Below, in pieces: positions 40,053 through 50,582 of a DNA stretch of 64,000 bases. The stretch comes from Variovorax sp. WS11. Its GTDB lineage: Bacteria; Pseudomonadota; Gammaproteobacteria; Burkholderiales; Burkholderiaceae_C. Made by a program: the position numbers and the translations under genes. The stretch spans positions 186,001 through 250,000 of the forward strand of contig NZ_JAAGOW010000002.1 in NCBI RefSeq assembly GCF_010499245.1, given 5' to 3'. Numbering within the stretch: position 1 is the first letter of the stretch; every line of letters begins with the position of its first letter. Below the pieces are notes generated by a model. It was not told the DNA's origin. It saw only the letters and a program-made list of their open reading frames with translations, and did no database searches.

Positions 40053-40509
40053 CGTTGCCTTCCTCGTCTTTCAATCCGGCGCGCTGCAGCAGCGCAATGC
40101 TCTCGTCGATCAGCAGGTGCAGGGCCGCGACGCGCTCGACGCCGAGCATCTCGTTCAGCCCCACTTGCGCGGTGCGCCACAGGCGCTGGGCCTCGGCGCG
40201 CTTGACGCGGCCGGCCTCGGTGATGGCGATCAGGCGGCTGCGCGCATCGGGCCCCTCGGTCTGGGTCAGCCAGCCGGCGGCCAGCATGGGCTTGAGGTTG
40301 CGCGTCAGCGTGGAGGCCTCGACGTTCATCGCCTGCGCCAGGTCGACCGGCCGCAGTGGGCCCAGGCTCTGCACGTGCGAGAGCAGCGAGTACTGCGTGG
40401 TCTTGAGGCCGGCCGCGGCGACGTGCGCGTCGTAGTGCCGAGAGACCATGCGGGTCAGGCGGCGCAGCCTGAAACTGGTACAGCCCTGCGGCTTTGCGAT
40501 AGCATCCAT
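40045..40509 (-). CDS. MarR family regulator
   Basis: A 154-residue winged-helix repressor: HTH LGPLRPVDLAQAMNVEASTL, wing TQTEGPDARSRLIAITEAG. It is the first gene of a minus-strand unit with the MFS and MATE transporters, and is divergent from a thioesterase gene across a 57-bp region holding a 14-bp perfect palindrome. Autoregulation and control of both flanks are likely. Confidence 0.93.
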   Translation of the reverse strand: MDAIAKPQGCTSFRLRRLTRMVSRHYDAHVAAAGLKTTQYSLLSHVQSLGPLRPVDLAQAMNVEASTLTRNLKPMLAAGWLTQTEGPDARSRLIAITEAGRVKRAEAQRLWRTAQVGLNEMLGVERVAALHLLIDESIALLQRAGLKDEEGNDE

Positions 40510-40532
40510 GGTCGAAGATTGTAGCTACAACC

Positions 40533-40546
40533 GTTGCATATGCAAC
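40533..40546. promoter_or_regulatory. Palindromic operator, probable MarR site
   Basis: GTTGCATATGCAAC is a perfect 14-bp palindrome placed between the divergent marR and thioesterase starts. Its size and TTGCA/TGCAA half sites fit MarR-family operators. Confidence 0.75.
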
Positions 40547-40566
40547 CTTTATGTCGGAGAAAGACC

Positions 40567-41106
40567 TTGACGCAGAACACCACCCTTGAAGCCTGGCTTG
40601 CCGAAGAGCGCGAGATCCTCGCGCGCTTGGAGGCCGGCCCCGGTCCCGGCCTGGCCAGCCCCGAGCAGGTCGAAGGCAAGAGCGGGCTCGAGCTCATGCA
40701 GGCCATGCTGCGCGGCGACATCCCCTACGCCGCCATCGCCAAGACGCTGGACTTCACGATCCTCTCGGTGAGCCCCGGCGTCGCGGTGTTCCAGGGGACG
40801 CCGCTGCCGCAGCACCTGAACCCGCTGGGCACCATCCATGGCGGCTGGGTCGCCACCCTGCTCGACTCGTCGCTGGGCTGCTCGGTGCACACGATGATGC
40901 CGCCGGGCCGCGCCTACACCACGGCCGAGCTGAGCGTGAACTACGTCAAGGCCGTCACGCCCAAGGTGCCGCGGGTGCGCGCCGAAGGCAAGGTGATCCA
41001 TTGCGGCCGCCAGCTCGCGACGGCCGAGGCGCGCCTCTTCGGGCCCGACGGCACGCTGTACGCGCATGCCACCACGACCTGCCTGGTGTTCGAGGCGAAG
41101 CGCTAA
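40567..41106 (+). CDS. PaaI-type hotdog-fold thioesterase
   Basis: A 179-residue protein. An N-terminal helical region is followed by a hotdog domain (about 55-178) with GTIHGGWVATLLDSSLGCS, the PaaI/YbgC catalytic signature, and TAELSVNYVKAVTP. It should hydrolyse acyl- or aryl-CoA thioesters. TTG 40567 follows GGAGAAA and leaves the palindrome upstream; an ATG at 40540 inside the palindrome is the alternative start. Confidence 0.9.
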   Translation: MTQNTTLEAWLAEEREILARLEAGPGPGLASPEQVEGKSGLELMQAMLRGDIPYAAIAKTLDFTILSVSPGVAVFQGTPLPQHLNPLGTIHGGWVATLLDSSLGCSVHTMMPPGRAYTTAELSVNYVKAVTPKVPRVRAEGKVIHCGRQLATAEARLFGPDGTLYAHATTTCLVFEAKR

Positions 41107-41112
41107 AGAGGC

Positions 41113-42315
41113 TCAGGCCGCCAGCCGCAGGATCTCCAGCACCTCGCCCGGCCCGGAGATCTTGCGCGCGTTGCCGTGGATGAAGAGCTCGCGCATGCTG
41201 GTGCGCGCGATCATCTCGAACTGGCTTTCATCGACGCCGACGTCGCGCAGCGTCGCGGGCAGGCCCAGCGTCTTCACGAGCTCGGCAAAGGCCTCGGCCG
41301 CAGGCAGCCCGGGCCGGCCCAGCGCCTGGGCCAGCTGACGCTGGCGCGCCGCGGTCGCGGGCTCCGACCAGCGCAGGATCGCCGGCATCATCACCGGCGT
41401 GCAGTAGTAGTGCGGCACGCCGCAGCTGCCGCCCAGCACATGGCCGATGGCATGGCTCGGGCCCATCATCACGCCGCCCCCGGGGCCGCGGCTGGACAGG
41501 CCGTAGGAACAGAGCCAGCTCGCCACCTGGCATTCGGCGCGCGCGGCCAGGCTGGCCGGCTCGGCCCGCCACGCCGGCAGCGCACGCGCCATGCGCGCGA
41601 TGCCGTCGAGCACCACCGCGTCGGCCAGCGGCGTGGGCGTCGTGGACAGCAGCGCCTCGATGGCATGGTCGAGCGCGCGCGTGGCCGAGCCCAGCCACAG
41701 CGACTCGGGCGTGTGCAGCGTCAAGGCCGGATCGAGCACGACGGTGCGCGGCATCATGAGCGGGTGGAAGAAGGTCTGCTTGAGCTTGCGGCGCTCGTCG
41801 GTCACCAGGCAGCCGCCGTTGAACTCGCCGCCGTTGAGCGTGCTGGGCACCGCGATCATGCGCAGCGCGGGGCCGTCGAAGACGGGCCGCACGGGCTTGC
41901 CATCGTCCCCCAGCTTCACCTCGAAGCGGTCGAGCGCCTCCAGGTGCTCGTCGGTCATGCCGTGGCGCATGCACAGCAGCACCATCTTGGAGGCGTCGAT
42001 GACGGAGCCGCCACCCACCGCCACCACCAGGTCGGCCTCCGCCGCCAGCGCCGCGGCCGTGGCACGTGCGACCCCGCTGCGGGTGGTGTGCTGCGGGATG
42101 CCGTCGAAGGTGGCGGCGTGCCGCTCGCCCAGCGCCTCCTCGATCGCGCGGATGACGCCGGTCTGCGTGCGCAGCGTGCGGCTTGCGACGATGAAGACCC
42201 GCCGGCTGCCCAGCCGCGTGGCCTCGGCCGCGATCACACCGGCCGCCGGCTGGCCGAAGACGACGCGCTCGATCGAAGCGAAGTTGTGGGCGCCGGTGGC
42301 GATGGTTTGCTCCAT
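41113..42315 (-). CDS. Iron-containing alcohol dehydrogenase / maleylacetate reductase type
   Basis: A 400-residue Fe-ADH family enzyme: dinucleotide motif VGGGSVIDASK, metal-binding His residues in ALDHAIEAL and GPSHAIGHVLGGSCGVPHYY. Members reduce maleylacetate or oxidise alcohols; here the substrate is undetermined. Preceded by GGAGAC. Its promoter region contains the 8-bp-arm inverted repeat at 42335-42357 and is divergent from the IclR gene, so IclR control is likely. Confidence 0.9.
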   Translation of the reverse strand: MEQTIATGAHNFASIERVVFGQPAAGVIAAEATRLGSRRVFIVASRTLRTQTGVIRAIEEALGERHAATFDGIPQHTTRSGVARATAAALAAEADLVVAVGGGSVIDASKMVLLCMRHGMTDEHLEALDRFEVKLGDDGKPVRPVFDGPALRMIAVPSTLNGGEFNGGCLVTDERRKLKQTFFHPLMMPRTVVLDPALTLHTPESLWLGSATRALDHAIEALLSTTPTPLADAVVLDGIARMARALPAWRAEPASLAARAECQVASWLCSYGLSSRGPGGGVMMGPSHAIGHVLGGSCGVPHYYCTPVMMPAILRWSEPATAARQRQLAQALGRPGLPAAEAFAELVKTLGLPATLRDVGVDESQFEMIARTSMRELFIHGNARKISGPGEVLEILRLAA

Positions 42316-42334
42316 GGTCTGTCTCCTGCAAAGA

Positions 42335-42357
42335 GCACTGCATTTGTTTTGCAGTGC
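42335..42357. promoter_or_regulatory. Inverted repeat operator, probable IclR site
   Basis: GCACTGCA and TGCAGTGC are perfect inverted arms separated by 7 bp (TTTGTTT), between the divergent Fe-ADH and IclR genes. Confidence 0.65.
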
Positions 42358-42460
42358 GGTTCATAATTCTGCAATTGTGGATTCGGCGACAGGGCTTCAT
42401 AGGCCCCAATGCGTCGCGGCGCCCAGATCGATACCGCTGTGCAGAACGCAGGAGACCGTC

Positions 42461-43276
42461 ATGAAGAATTCCCCCGCCTCCTTCGATCCGGACGTGCTGG
42501 ACAAGGGCCGTGAAGACCGCCATTTCGTCACCGCCCTGGCGCGCGGCCTCGACGTGCTGCGCAGCTTCAAGTCCGGCGAGGAGCGGCTCGGCAACCAGGA
42601 GCTCGCGGAGCGCTGCAGGCTGCCCAAGTCCACCGTCACGCGCCTGACCTACACGCTGACCCGCTTGGGCTACCTGCATCACGTCGAGGAGTCGGGCCGC
42701 TACCGCCTCGGCATGGCCACGCTGATGCTCGGCGGCACCACGCTGGCGCGGCTGGACGTCAAGGAGATGAGCCGCCCGCTGATGCAGCAGCTAGCGATCG
42801 ACACCGGCACGCAGGTCTCGCTCGGCCTGCGCGACGAGATGTCGATGCTCTACATCGAGAACTGCCGCGGCCATTCGATCGTGACGCTGCGGCTGGACAT
42901 CGGCGCACGCATCCCGCTGGCCACCACCGCGATGGGCCGCGCCTACCTGGCGGCCGCGCCGGAGAACGTGCGGCTGGCGCTGGAGGAACGCATCCAGGCG
43001 CTCGACCCGATCGCCTGGCCGCGCATCGAGAAGGGCCTGCGCCAGGCCTGCGCCGACCTGGCCGAGAGCGGTTGCGTCGGCTCCTTCGGCGAGTGGCAGA
43101 AGGAGATCAACGGCATCGCCGTGCCCTTCCAGCCGGGCGGCGGGCTGCCGCTGATGGTGATCAATGCGGCGGGGCCGGCGCAGTCGATGTCGCGCGACAC
43201 GCTGCTCGACGAGGTGCGACCCCAGCTTATCGCGATGGTGCGCGAGATCGAGCAGGGGCTGGGCGCGCGGCGCTAG
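42461..43276 (+). CDS. IclR family regulator
   Basis: A 271-residue regulator: N-terminal HTH (LGNQELAERCRLPKSTVTRL), wing ESGRYRLG, and a C-terminal GAF-like effector domain with ARIPLATTAMGRAYLA and GIAVPFQPGG. IclR relatives often govern aromatic or short-chain acid catabolism. It faces the two Bug-protein genes (convergent, 7 bp apart) and diverges from the Fe-ADH gene. GGAGACCGTC precedes the ATG. Confidence 0.93.
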   Translation: MKNSPASFDPDVLDKGREDRHFVTALARGLDVLRSFKSGEERLGNQELAERCRLPKSTVTRLTYTLTRLGYLHHVEESGRYRLGMATLMLGGTTLARLDVKEMSRPLMQQLAIDTGTQVSLGLRDEMSMLYIENCRGHSIVTLRLDIGARIPLATTAMGRAYLAAAPENVRLALEERIQALDPIAWPRIEKGLRQACADLAESGCVGSFGEWQKEINGIAVPFQPGGGLPLMVINAAGPAQSMSRDTLLDEVRPQLIAMVREIEQGLGARR

Positions 43277-43283
43277 GCGTTGC

Positions 43284-44267
43284 CTACTTCTCCCGAACGA
43301 AGCCGATGGCGTCGAGCATCTGCTTCTCGCGCTGCGTCGACTCGGCCGCGAACTGCTGGTAGCGCGCCGGGCTCATGTAGACCGGCTCCATGTAGTACTG
43401 CGCCAGCGCGTTGCGAAAGCCCGGCTGTTCCATCGCCTGCTTGAAGGCGTCGTGCAGCTTGGCCACCACCGCCGGCGGCGTGTTCTTCGGCACCGCCAGC
43501 CCCCAGGCGGCGGAAGGCGGCGGGATGTCGATGCCGGCTTCCTTCAGGGTCGGCACGTCCGGGAAGCGGCTCATGCGCTTCTCGCCGAAGGTGACCAGGA
43601 GGCGCAGCTTGCCGCTTTCCACATAGGGCCCCCAGCCCGAGGTCTCGGCCGCCGACATCACGTGCGCGCCCACCACCGCCTGCAGCGACTCGGCCGTGCC
43701 CTTGTAGGGCACGTGGCTCAGCTGGATGTTCTTGATGCGCGCGACCTGCTCCATCGCCAGGTGCTGCGCGAGGTAGGCGCCGGGCGTGGCATAGGTCAGC
43801 TCGCCGGGATGCGCCTTCGCGTAGGCCACGTAGTCGTCCATGCTCTTGATCGGCGAAGCCGCCGGCACCACGATGCCGTAGACGAAGGAGGTCAGGCCGA
43901 TCACGTAGCGCAGGTCGGTGGCCGGGTTCCAGTTCATGGTGCCGGTGTAGGGCAGGCGGAACAGGTTGGCCGGGATCACGCCGACCGTGTAGCCGTCGGG
44001 CTGCGCGCCCTGCAGCAGCTGGGCCGGCATCAGGCCCGCCGCGCCCGGCTTGTTCTCGATCACGACGGGCTGCTTGAGGATCTTCGAGGCGTCCTCCGCC
44101 AGCACGCGCATCGGCGAATCGGTGGAACCGCCCGGCGGGAAGCCGAGCATGATCTTGATGGGCCGCGTGGGGAAGCTTGCCGCGTCCTGTGCCCAGGCCG
44201 CGGGAGCGCCGAGCGTATGCAGCGCCGCGAGGGCCGCGACTGCCAGAAATCGTCGTGTCGTCTTCAT
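43284..44267 (-). CDS. Bug family (TTT) periplasmic substrate-binding protein
   Basis: A 327-residue binding protein with signal peptide (RRFLAVAALAALHTLGAPAAWA). Bug signatures are the PIKIMLGFPPGGSTD loop and VVIENKPGAAGLMPAQLL. Bug proteins bind carboxylates and are extremely abundant in Burkholderiales, usually without adjacent TctAB membrane genes, as here. It is paralogous to the next gene, with about half of the residues appearing identical by eye. Confidence 0.93.
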   Translation of the reverse strand: MKTTRRFLAVAALAALHTLGAPAAWAQDAASFPTRPIKIMLGFPPGGSTDSPMRVLAEDASKILKQPVVIENKPGAAGLMPAQLLQGAQPDGYTVGVIPANLFRLPYTGTMNWNPATDLRYVIGLTSFVYGIVVPAASPIKSMDDYVAYAKAHPGELTYATPGAYLAQHLAMEQVARIKNIQLSHVPYKGTAESLQAVVGAHVMSAAETSGWGPYVESGKLRLLVTFGEKRMSRFPDVPTLKEAGIDIPPPSAAWGLAVPKNTPPAVVAKLHDAFKQAMEQPGFRNALAQYYMEPVYMSPARYQQFAAESTQREKQMLDAIGFVREK

Positions 44268-44298
44268 GCTTGTCTCCTTCTGGATGGGCGCTCGCCGT

Positions 44299-45279
44299 CT
44301 ACTTGCGGCTCAGCCCGAGGGTCTCGAGGATGTCTTTCTCTCGCTTCATCGACTCGACCGCGAAGCGCTGGTACTGCACCGGGTCGCGGTAGTCGGGTTC
44401 CATGTCGAAGCGCGCCAGCGCTTCCTTGAAGGCCGGCATTTCCATGGCCTGCTTGAAGGCGTCGTGCAGGCGCGCCCGCACCTTGGCAGGCGTGCCCTTG
44501 GGCGCCACCAGGCCCCAGGGCGAGGTCTGGACGATGTCGATGCCCAGCTCCTTCAGCGTCGGCACCTTCGGAAAGCGCGCCATGCGCTTGTCGCTCCATA
44601 CCGCCAGCAGGCGCAGCTTGCCGCTCTCGACGTAGGGCACATACGCCGAGGTCTCGGCGGCCGACTGCACATGGCCGGCCAGCAAGGCCTGCAGCGACTC
44701 GGCCGAGCCCTTGTAAGGCACATGGTTGAGCTTCACCCCGGCGGCGCGCGAGAACTGCTCCATCGTCAGGTGGTTGGTGGTGCCGACGCCGGGGCTGCTG
44801 TAGGTCAGCAGCTCCGGGTTCGCCTTGGCGTAGGCAATGTAGTCGGCCAGGCTGCGGATCGGCGAGGAGGCCGGCACCACGGTGCCGAAGGCATAGCCGC
44901 TGAGGCCGATCACGTAGCCGAGATCGGTGGCCGGGTTCCACTTGATATCGGTGGTGTAGGGCAGCCGGTAGACGCCCGCCGGCGCGATGGCCAGCGCGTA
45001 GCCATCGGGCGCCGCGGCCTGCAGCAGCTGCGTGGGAATTACGCCGGCAGCGCCGGGCTTGTTCTCGATCACCACCGGCTGCCTGAGGATCTTCGAGACG
45101 GCCTCGGCCAAAACGCGCATCGGCGTGTCGGTCGAGCCGCCGGGCGCGAAGCCGATCAGCACGCGGATCGGGCGCGAGGGATAGGCCGCGGGATCTTCCT
45201 CCGCGAAGGCCGTCGTCGCGGCCGCGGGATGTGCGAGGGCGAGCGCGCCCATGGCTCGCATGAGCTCACGTCTGTTCAT
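44299..45279 (-). CDS. Bug family (TTT) periplasmic substrate-binding protein, tandem paralogue
   Basis: A 326-residue paralogue of the neighbouring Bug protein, with a signal peptide (MNRRELMRAMGALALAHPA) and RVLIGFAPGGSTDTPMRVL and VVIENKPGAAGVIPTQLL. The two share ligand-loop motifs and spacing, so they arose by tandem duplication and may bind related carboxylates. It lies 16 bp after the DsbA-type gene in the same operon. Confidence 0.93.
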   Translation of the reverse strand: MNRRELMRAMGALALAHPAAATTAFAEEDPAAYPSRPIRVLIGFAPGGSTDTPMRVLAEAVSKILRQPVVIENKPGAAGVIPTQLLQAAAPDGYALAIAPAGVYRLPYTTDIKWNPATDLGYVIGLSGYAFGTVVPASSPIRSLADYIAYAKANPELLTYSSPGVGTTNHLTMEQFSRAAGVKLNHVPYKGSAESLQALLAGHVQSAAETSAYVPYVESGKLRLLAVWSDKRMARFPKVPTLKELGIDIVQTSPWGLVAPKGTPAKVRARLHDAFKQAMEMPAFKEALARFDMEPDYRDPVQYQRFAVESMKREKDILETLGLSRK

Positions 45280-45295
45280 GAAGGCTCCTATGAAG

Positions 45296-45913
45296 TTAGG
45301 CGGCGGCGCCCTGCCGCACGATCTCTTCCTCGACCTCGCGCAGCCGGTCCTTGCCGAAGAAGATCTCGCCGCCGACGAAGAAGGTCGGCGAGCCGAAGGC
45401 GCCGCGCTCGAAGGCGGCCTGCGTGTTGGCCAGGAGGAGGCTCTTCACCTCCGGGTCCTGCGTGCCGGCGTAGAGGCGCTGGCCGTCGAGGCCCGCTTCG
45501 TTCAGCGTTTGCACGATGACCTCCGGGTCCTCCATGTTGCGGCCCTCCTCCCACATGGCCACGTAGACGGCCTCGACATAGCGCTCGAAGCAGCCCTGCT
45601 TCTGCGCTGCCACCGCGCCGCGCATGATCTGCAGGGTGTTGACCGGCCAGAAGGGGTTGTGCCGGTATCGATCGAGCTGGTGCTTCGCGACGAAGCGCTT
45701 GATCTCCAGCTGGTCGTAGGCGCGCTTGTTCGGAATGCCCGCGAAGGCCTCGGCCGGGGAGCGGTTGCCGCTGAGCTTGAAGATCCCGCCGAGCAGGACG
45801 GGGACGTGCTCGAAGGCCACGCCGGTGCGTGCCTCGATCGCGGGAATCACGCGGTGGCACATGTAGGCATTGGGGCTGCCGAAGTCGAACAGAAACTGGA
45901 CGGAGACTGTCAT
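45296..45913 (-). CDS. DsbA-family protein, 2-hydroxychromene-2-carboxylate isomerase type
   Basis: A 205-residue thioredoxin-fold GST-kappa-like protein. The N-terminus VQFLFDFGSPNAYMCHRVIP lacks a CxxC motif but has the SPNAY serine position typical of glutathione-dependent isomerases. The C-terminus GAFGSPTFFVGGEIFFGKD is the family signature. Related enzymes isomerise aromatic catabolic intermediates. The gene sits in a presumed catabolic operon. Confidence 0.88.
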   Translation of the reverse strand: MTVSVQFLFDFGSPNAYMCHRVIPAIEARTGVAFEHVPVLLGGIFKLSGNRSPAEAFAGIPNKRAYDQLEIKRFVAKHQLDRYRHNPFWPVNTLQIMRGAVAAQKQGCFERYVEAVYVAMWEEGRNMEDPEVIVQTLNEAGLDGQRLYAGTQDPEVKSLLLANTQAAFERGAFGSPTFFVGGEIFFGKDRLREVEEEIVRQGAAA

Positions 45914-45937
45914 GGCGCTGCTCCTTGTTCGTTCTTC

Positions 45938-46666
45938 TCACCAGCTTTCCAACCAGGGGCGCAGCTCGGTCTCGTGCGTCCACGCGTTGCGCGGCTGCAT
46001 GTGGATCTGCCAGTAGGCGTCGGCGATGCTTTCGGGCTGCAGGATGCCGTCCTGCTCCTTCAGCGCGTAGCGCTCGGGGAAAGTCGTGCGGATGAACTCG
46101 GTGTCGATGGCGCCGTCGATCACCGGATGCGCCACGTGAATGCCCTTGGGCCACAGCTCGCGCGCCATGCTCTGCGCCAGCGCGCGCAGCGCATGCTTGG
46201 CGCCCGAGAAGGCGGCGTAGCCGTCGCGGCCGCGCAGGCTGGCGGTGGCGCCGGTGAAGATGATGGTGCCGCGGCCGCGCGGCAGCATCGCCTTGGCGAC
46301 CTCGCGCCCCATCAGGAAGCCGCCGAAGCAGGCCATCTCCCACACCTTGTGATACACGCGGGCAGTGGTCTCGGTGATGCCGAAGCGCACGTTGGCGCCG
46401 ATGTTGAAGACCGCCACCTCGATCGGCGCGATCTCGCGCTCGATCTGCTCGACCAGGGCGACCATCTCCTCCTCCTTGCGTGCATCGCTGCCGAAGCCGT
46501 GCGCCTGGCCGCCCTCGGCCTTGATCTGGTCGACCAGCGGCCGCAGCTTGTCGGCCTGGCGCCGCGTGACGCAGGCGATGTAGCCCTCGCGCGCGAAGCG
46601 GCGCGCAATGGCGCCGCCCGTGGCGTCGCCGGCGCCGATGACGAGGATGGCTTTCTTGTCGCTCAT
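45938..46666 (-). CDS. Atypical SDR oxidoreductase
   Basis: A 242-residue SDR. The cofactor loop VIGAGDATGGAIARRFA is the variant GAGDATGGA rather than TGxxxGIG. The YxxxK motif is replaced: YAAFSGAKHALRALAQSMAR has Phe at the Tyr position. The rest of the fold (FTGATASLRGRDG, HVAHPVIDGAIDTEFI) is conserved. Subfamily members with this pattern exist; chemistry may differ from a normal dehydrogenase. It is located between the isomerase and nitronate-monooxygenase-like genes of the operon. Confidence 0.87.
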   Translation of the reverse strand: MSDKKAILVIGAGDATGGAIARRFAREGYIACVTRRQADKLRPLVDQIKAEGGQAHGFGSDARKEEEMVALVEQIEREIAPIEVAVFNIGANVRFGITETTARVYHKVWEMACFGGFLMGREVAKAMLPRGRGTIIFTGATASLRGRDGYAAFSGAKHALRALAQSMARELWPKGIHVAHPVIDGAIDTEFIRTTFPERYALKEQDGILQPESIADAYWQIHMQPRNAWTHETELRPWLESW

Positions 46667-46702
46667 GATTCAGTCTCCTTGGTGATTTCGAAAATCGTGC
46701 GC

Positions 46703-47656
46703 TCAGGCTGCCAGCTGCGCCAGTGCGCCTCGGTACTCGCGCGTCATGCGCCGCACCAGCTCTGCGGTGGGCAGCACTTCGTCGATGTTGCCCACGCCCT
46801 GCCCCGCGCCCCAGACATCCTTCCAGGGCTTGACGCGCGTATTGCCGAAGTTCATCGATGACTTGTCGGCCGTCGGCAGCTGCGCCGGGTCGAGTCCGGC
46901 AGCCGCGATGCTGCGCGTCAGGTAGTTGCCGTGCACGCCGGTGAAGAGCGGCGTGTAGGTCACCTCGGACGCGGCGCTGTCGACGATCATCTGCTTGTAG
47001 GCCTCCTGCGCATTGGCCTCGGGCGTGGCGATGAAGCGCGTGCCGACGTAGGCCAGGTCGGCACCCATCGCCAGCGCTGCGGCCACGTGCGCGCCCGAGG
47101 TGATCGAGCCCGACAGCGCGATCGGCCCGTCGAAGAAGCGCCGCACCTCGGCCACCAGAGCGAAGGGGCTCATCGTGCCGGCATGGCCGCCCGCCCCCGC
47201 GCACACCAGGATCAGCCCGTCGACGCCGGCCGCCAGCGCCTTCTGCGCATGCTTGACATTGGTGACGTCGTGGAAGACGAGGCCGCCGTAGGCATGCACC
47301 GGCGCGACGTAGTCGGTCGGCGCCGACAGGCTGGTGATGATGATCGGCACGCGGTGCTTCACGCACAGGTCCATGTCGTGGTCGAGCCGGTCGTTGGACG
47401 GATGGATGATCTGGTTGACCGCGAAAGGCGCGATGCGGCGCGCGGGCTCGGCCTCGCGGGCCGCGTCCAGCGTCGTCGTGATGTGCGCGAGCCATTCGTC
47501 CAGCAGTTCCTTCGGCCGCGCGTTGAGGGCCGGGAAGGAACCCACCACGCCGGCCAGGCACTGGGCCAGGACGAGATCGGGGTTGGAGATGATGAACAGC
47601 GGCGAGCCGATCAGCGGCAGCGAGAGCTTGTCTTTCAGGAATGCGGGCAGTGCCAT
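46703..47656 (-). CDS. NAD(P)H-dependent flavin oxidoreductase / nitronate monooxygenase family
   Basis: A 317-residue FMN-dependent TIM-barrel enzyme. Motifs: LIGSPLFIISNPDLVLAQC at the N-terminus, CAGAGGHAGTMSPFAL containing the catalytic-type His, IALSGSITSGAHVAAALAMG for phosphate binding and YVGTRFIATPEA. Family members oxidise nitronates or reduce quinones; its role in this operon is unknown. Confidence 0.9.
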   Translation of the reverse strand: MALPAFLKDKLSLPLIGSPLFIISNPDLVLAQCLAGVVGSFPALNARPKELLDEWLAHITTTLDAAREAEPARRIAPFAVNQIIHPSNDRLDHDMDLCVKHRVPIIITSLSAPTDYVAPVHAYGGLVFHDVTNVKHAQKALAAGVDGLILVCAGAGGHAGTMSPFALVAEVRRFFDGPIALSGSITSGAHVAAALAMGADLAYVGTRFIATPEANAQEAYKQMIVDSAASEVTYTPLFTGVHGNYLTRSIAAAGLDPAQLPTADKSSMNFGNTRVKPWKDVWGAGQGVGNIDEVLPTAELVRRMTREYRGALAQLAA

Positions 47657-47671
47657 GGGAGTCCTCGGGTT

Positions 47672-49231
<1,560 letters not shown>

Positions 49232-49454
49232 GTCTCCATCCTGTGGTGTCGCCTGGAGTGGCGGTTTTGCGGAATCTTATTCCGCTCAGCAGTTTTTGGA
49301 GGTCGAAATGACAGTTCGCTCAAAGGGCAGTGCTGCACAGCAGAACAACGATCGACGACGCCCGCGCGAGCCAGGTCCGGGGCCGAAGCAAGGTCGGTCC
49401 GGCGAGACGCCACCGACCTCTTAAGGAAATTCGCCCGCCGCCCCGGAGCAACAT

Positions 49455-49472
49455 TGATAATGATTCGTATCA
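49455..49472. promoter_or_regulatory. Fur box
   Basis: TGATAATGATTCGTATCA closely matches the Fur consensus (GATAATGATAATCATTATC) and has dyad ends TGATA/TATCA. It is located 58 bp upstream of the ferric-iron binding-protein start, a good operator position. Confidence 0.82.
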
Positions 49473-49529
49473 GCGCCCAAGAGGGCCGCCGATCACTGTC
49501 ACCACATCCAGACCCCGGAGGACCACCCC

Positions 49530-50582
49530 ATGAGCACCGTTTCGCGCGCCCGCCGCGCCCGCACCCTGGCCTGCATCGCCCTTGCCGGCACCGGCTGGCT
49601 CTGCGCACCGGCCTTTGCCGCCGAGGAAGTCACGCTCTACACCACGCGCGAGCCCGGCCTCATCCAGCCGCTGCTCACGGCCTTCAGCTCGCAAACCGGC
49701 GTCAAGGTCAACACGGTGTTCGTCAAGGACGGCCTGCTCGAACGCGTCAAGGCCGAGGGCGCCCGCTCCCCCGCCGACGTGCTGATGACGGTGGACATCG
49801 GCAACCTGATGGACCTGGTCGAGGGCGGCGTCACGCAGCCGGTGAAATCGGCGGCGCTCGAGTCCGCCGTGCCCGCGAACCTGCGCGGCGCCGACGGCCA
49901 GTGGTTCTCGTTGTCGATGCGCGCGCGCGTGCTCTATGCCGACAAGAGCCTGCCCCTCACCTCCTTCCGCTACGAAGACCTCGCCAATCCCAAGTACAAG
50001 GGCAAGGTCTGCATCCGCGCCGGCCAGCATCCCTACAACACGGCGCTGGTCGCCTCGCTGATCGCGCACGACGGCGAGGCCAAGGCCGAGCAGTGGCTGC
50101 GCGGCGTCAAGGCCAACCTGGCGCGCAAGGCCACCGGCGGCGACCGCGACGTGGCGCGCGACATCCTGGGCGGCATCTGCGACGTCGGCCTGGCCAACTC
50201 CTACTACGTGGGCCAGATGAAGAGCGCCAAGGAAGGCAGCGACGCGCGCAAGTGGGGCGAGGCCATCAAGGTGATCCGCCCGACCTTCGCCAACTCGAAG
50301 AGCGGCGGCACGCACGTCAACGTCAGCGGCGCCGCGGTCGCGAAGAACGCGCCGCAGCGCGCCAACGCGGTCAAGCTGATGGAGTTCCTGGTGTCCGAGC
50401 CGGCCCAGGCCTTCTATGCCGAGACCAACTTCGAGTACCCGGTGCGCAAAGGCGTGGCGCTCGACTCGATCACCGCCTCCAGCATCGGCGAACTGAAGGT
50501 CGACCCGCTGCCCCTCACCGAGATCGCCAAATACCGCAAGCAGGCCAGCGCGCTGGTGGACAAGGTCGGCTTCGATCAGTGA
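49530..50582 (+). CDS. Fe(3+) ABC transporter periplasmic binding protein
   Basis: A 350-residue binding protein with a signal peptide (CIALAGTGWLCAPAFA). It begins EEVTLYTTREPGLIQPLL and contains SPADVLMTVDIGNL, NSYYVGQMKSA with the paired Tyr iron ligands, and LMEFLVSEPAQAFY. It matches FutA/FbpA proteins that carry free ferric iron. First of a three-gene operon preceded by a Fur box. Confidence 0.93.
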   Translation: MSTVSRARRARTLACIALAGTGWLCAPAFAAEEVTLYTTREPGLIQPLLTAFSSQTGVKVNTVFVKDGLLERVKAEGARSPADVLMTVDIGNLMDLVEGGVTQPVKSAALESAVPANLRGADGQWFSLSMRARVLYADKSLPLTSFRYEDLANPKYKGKVCIRAGQHPYNTALVASLIAHDGEAKAEQWLRGVKANLARKATGGDRDVARDILGGICDVGLANSYYVGQMKSAKEGSDARKWGEAIKVIRPTFANSKSGGTHVNVSGAAVAKNAPQRANAVKLMEFLVSEPAQAFYAETNFEYPVRKGVALDSITASSIGELKVDPLPLTEIAKYRKQASALVDKVGFDQ

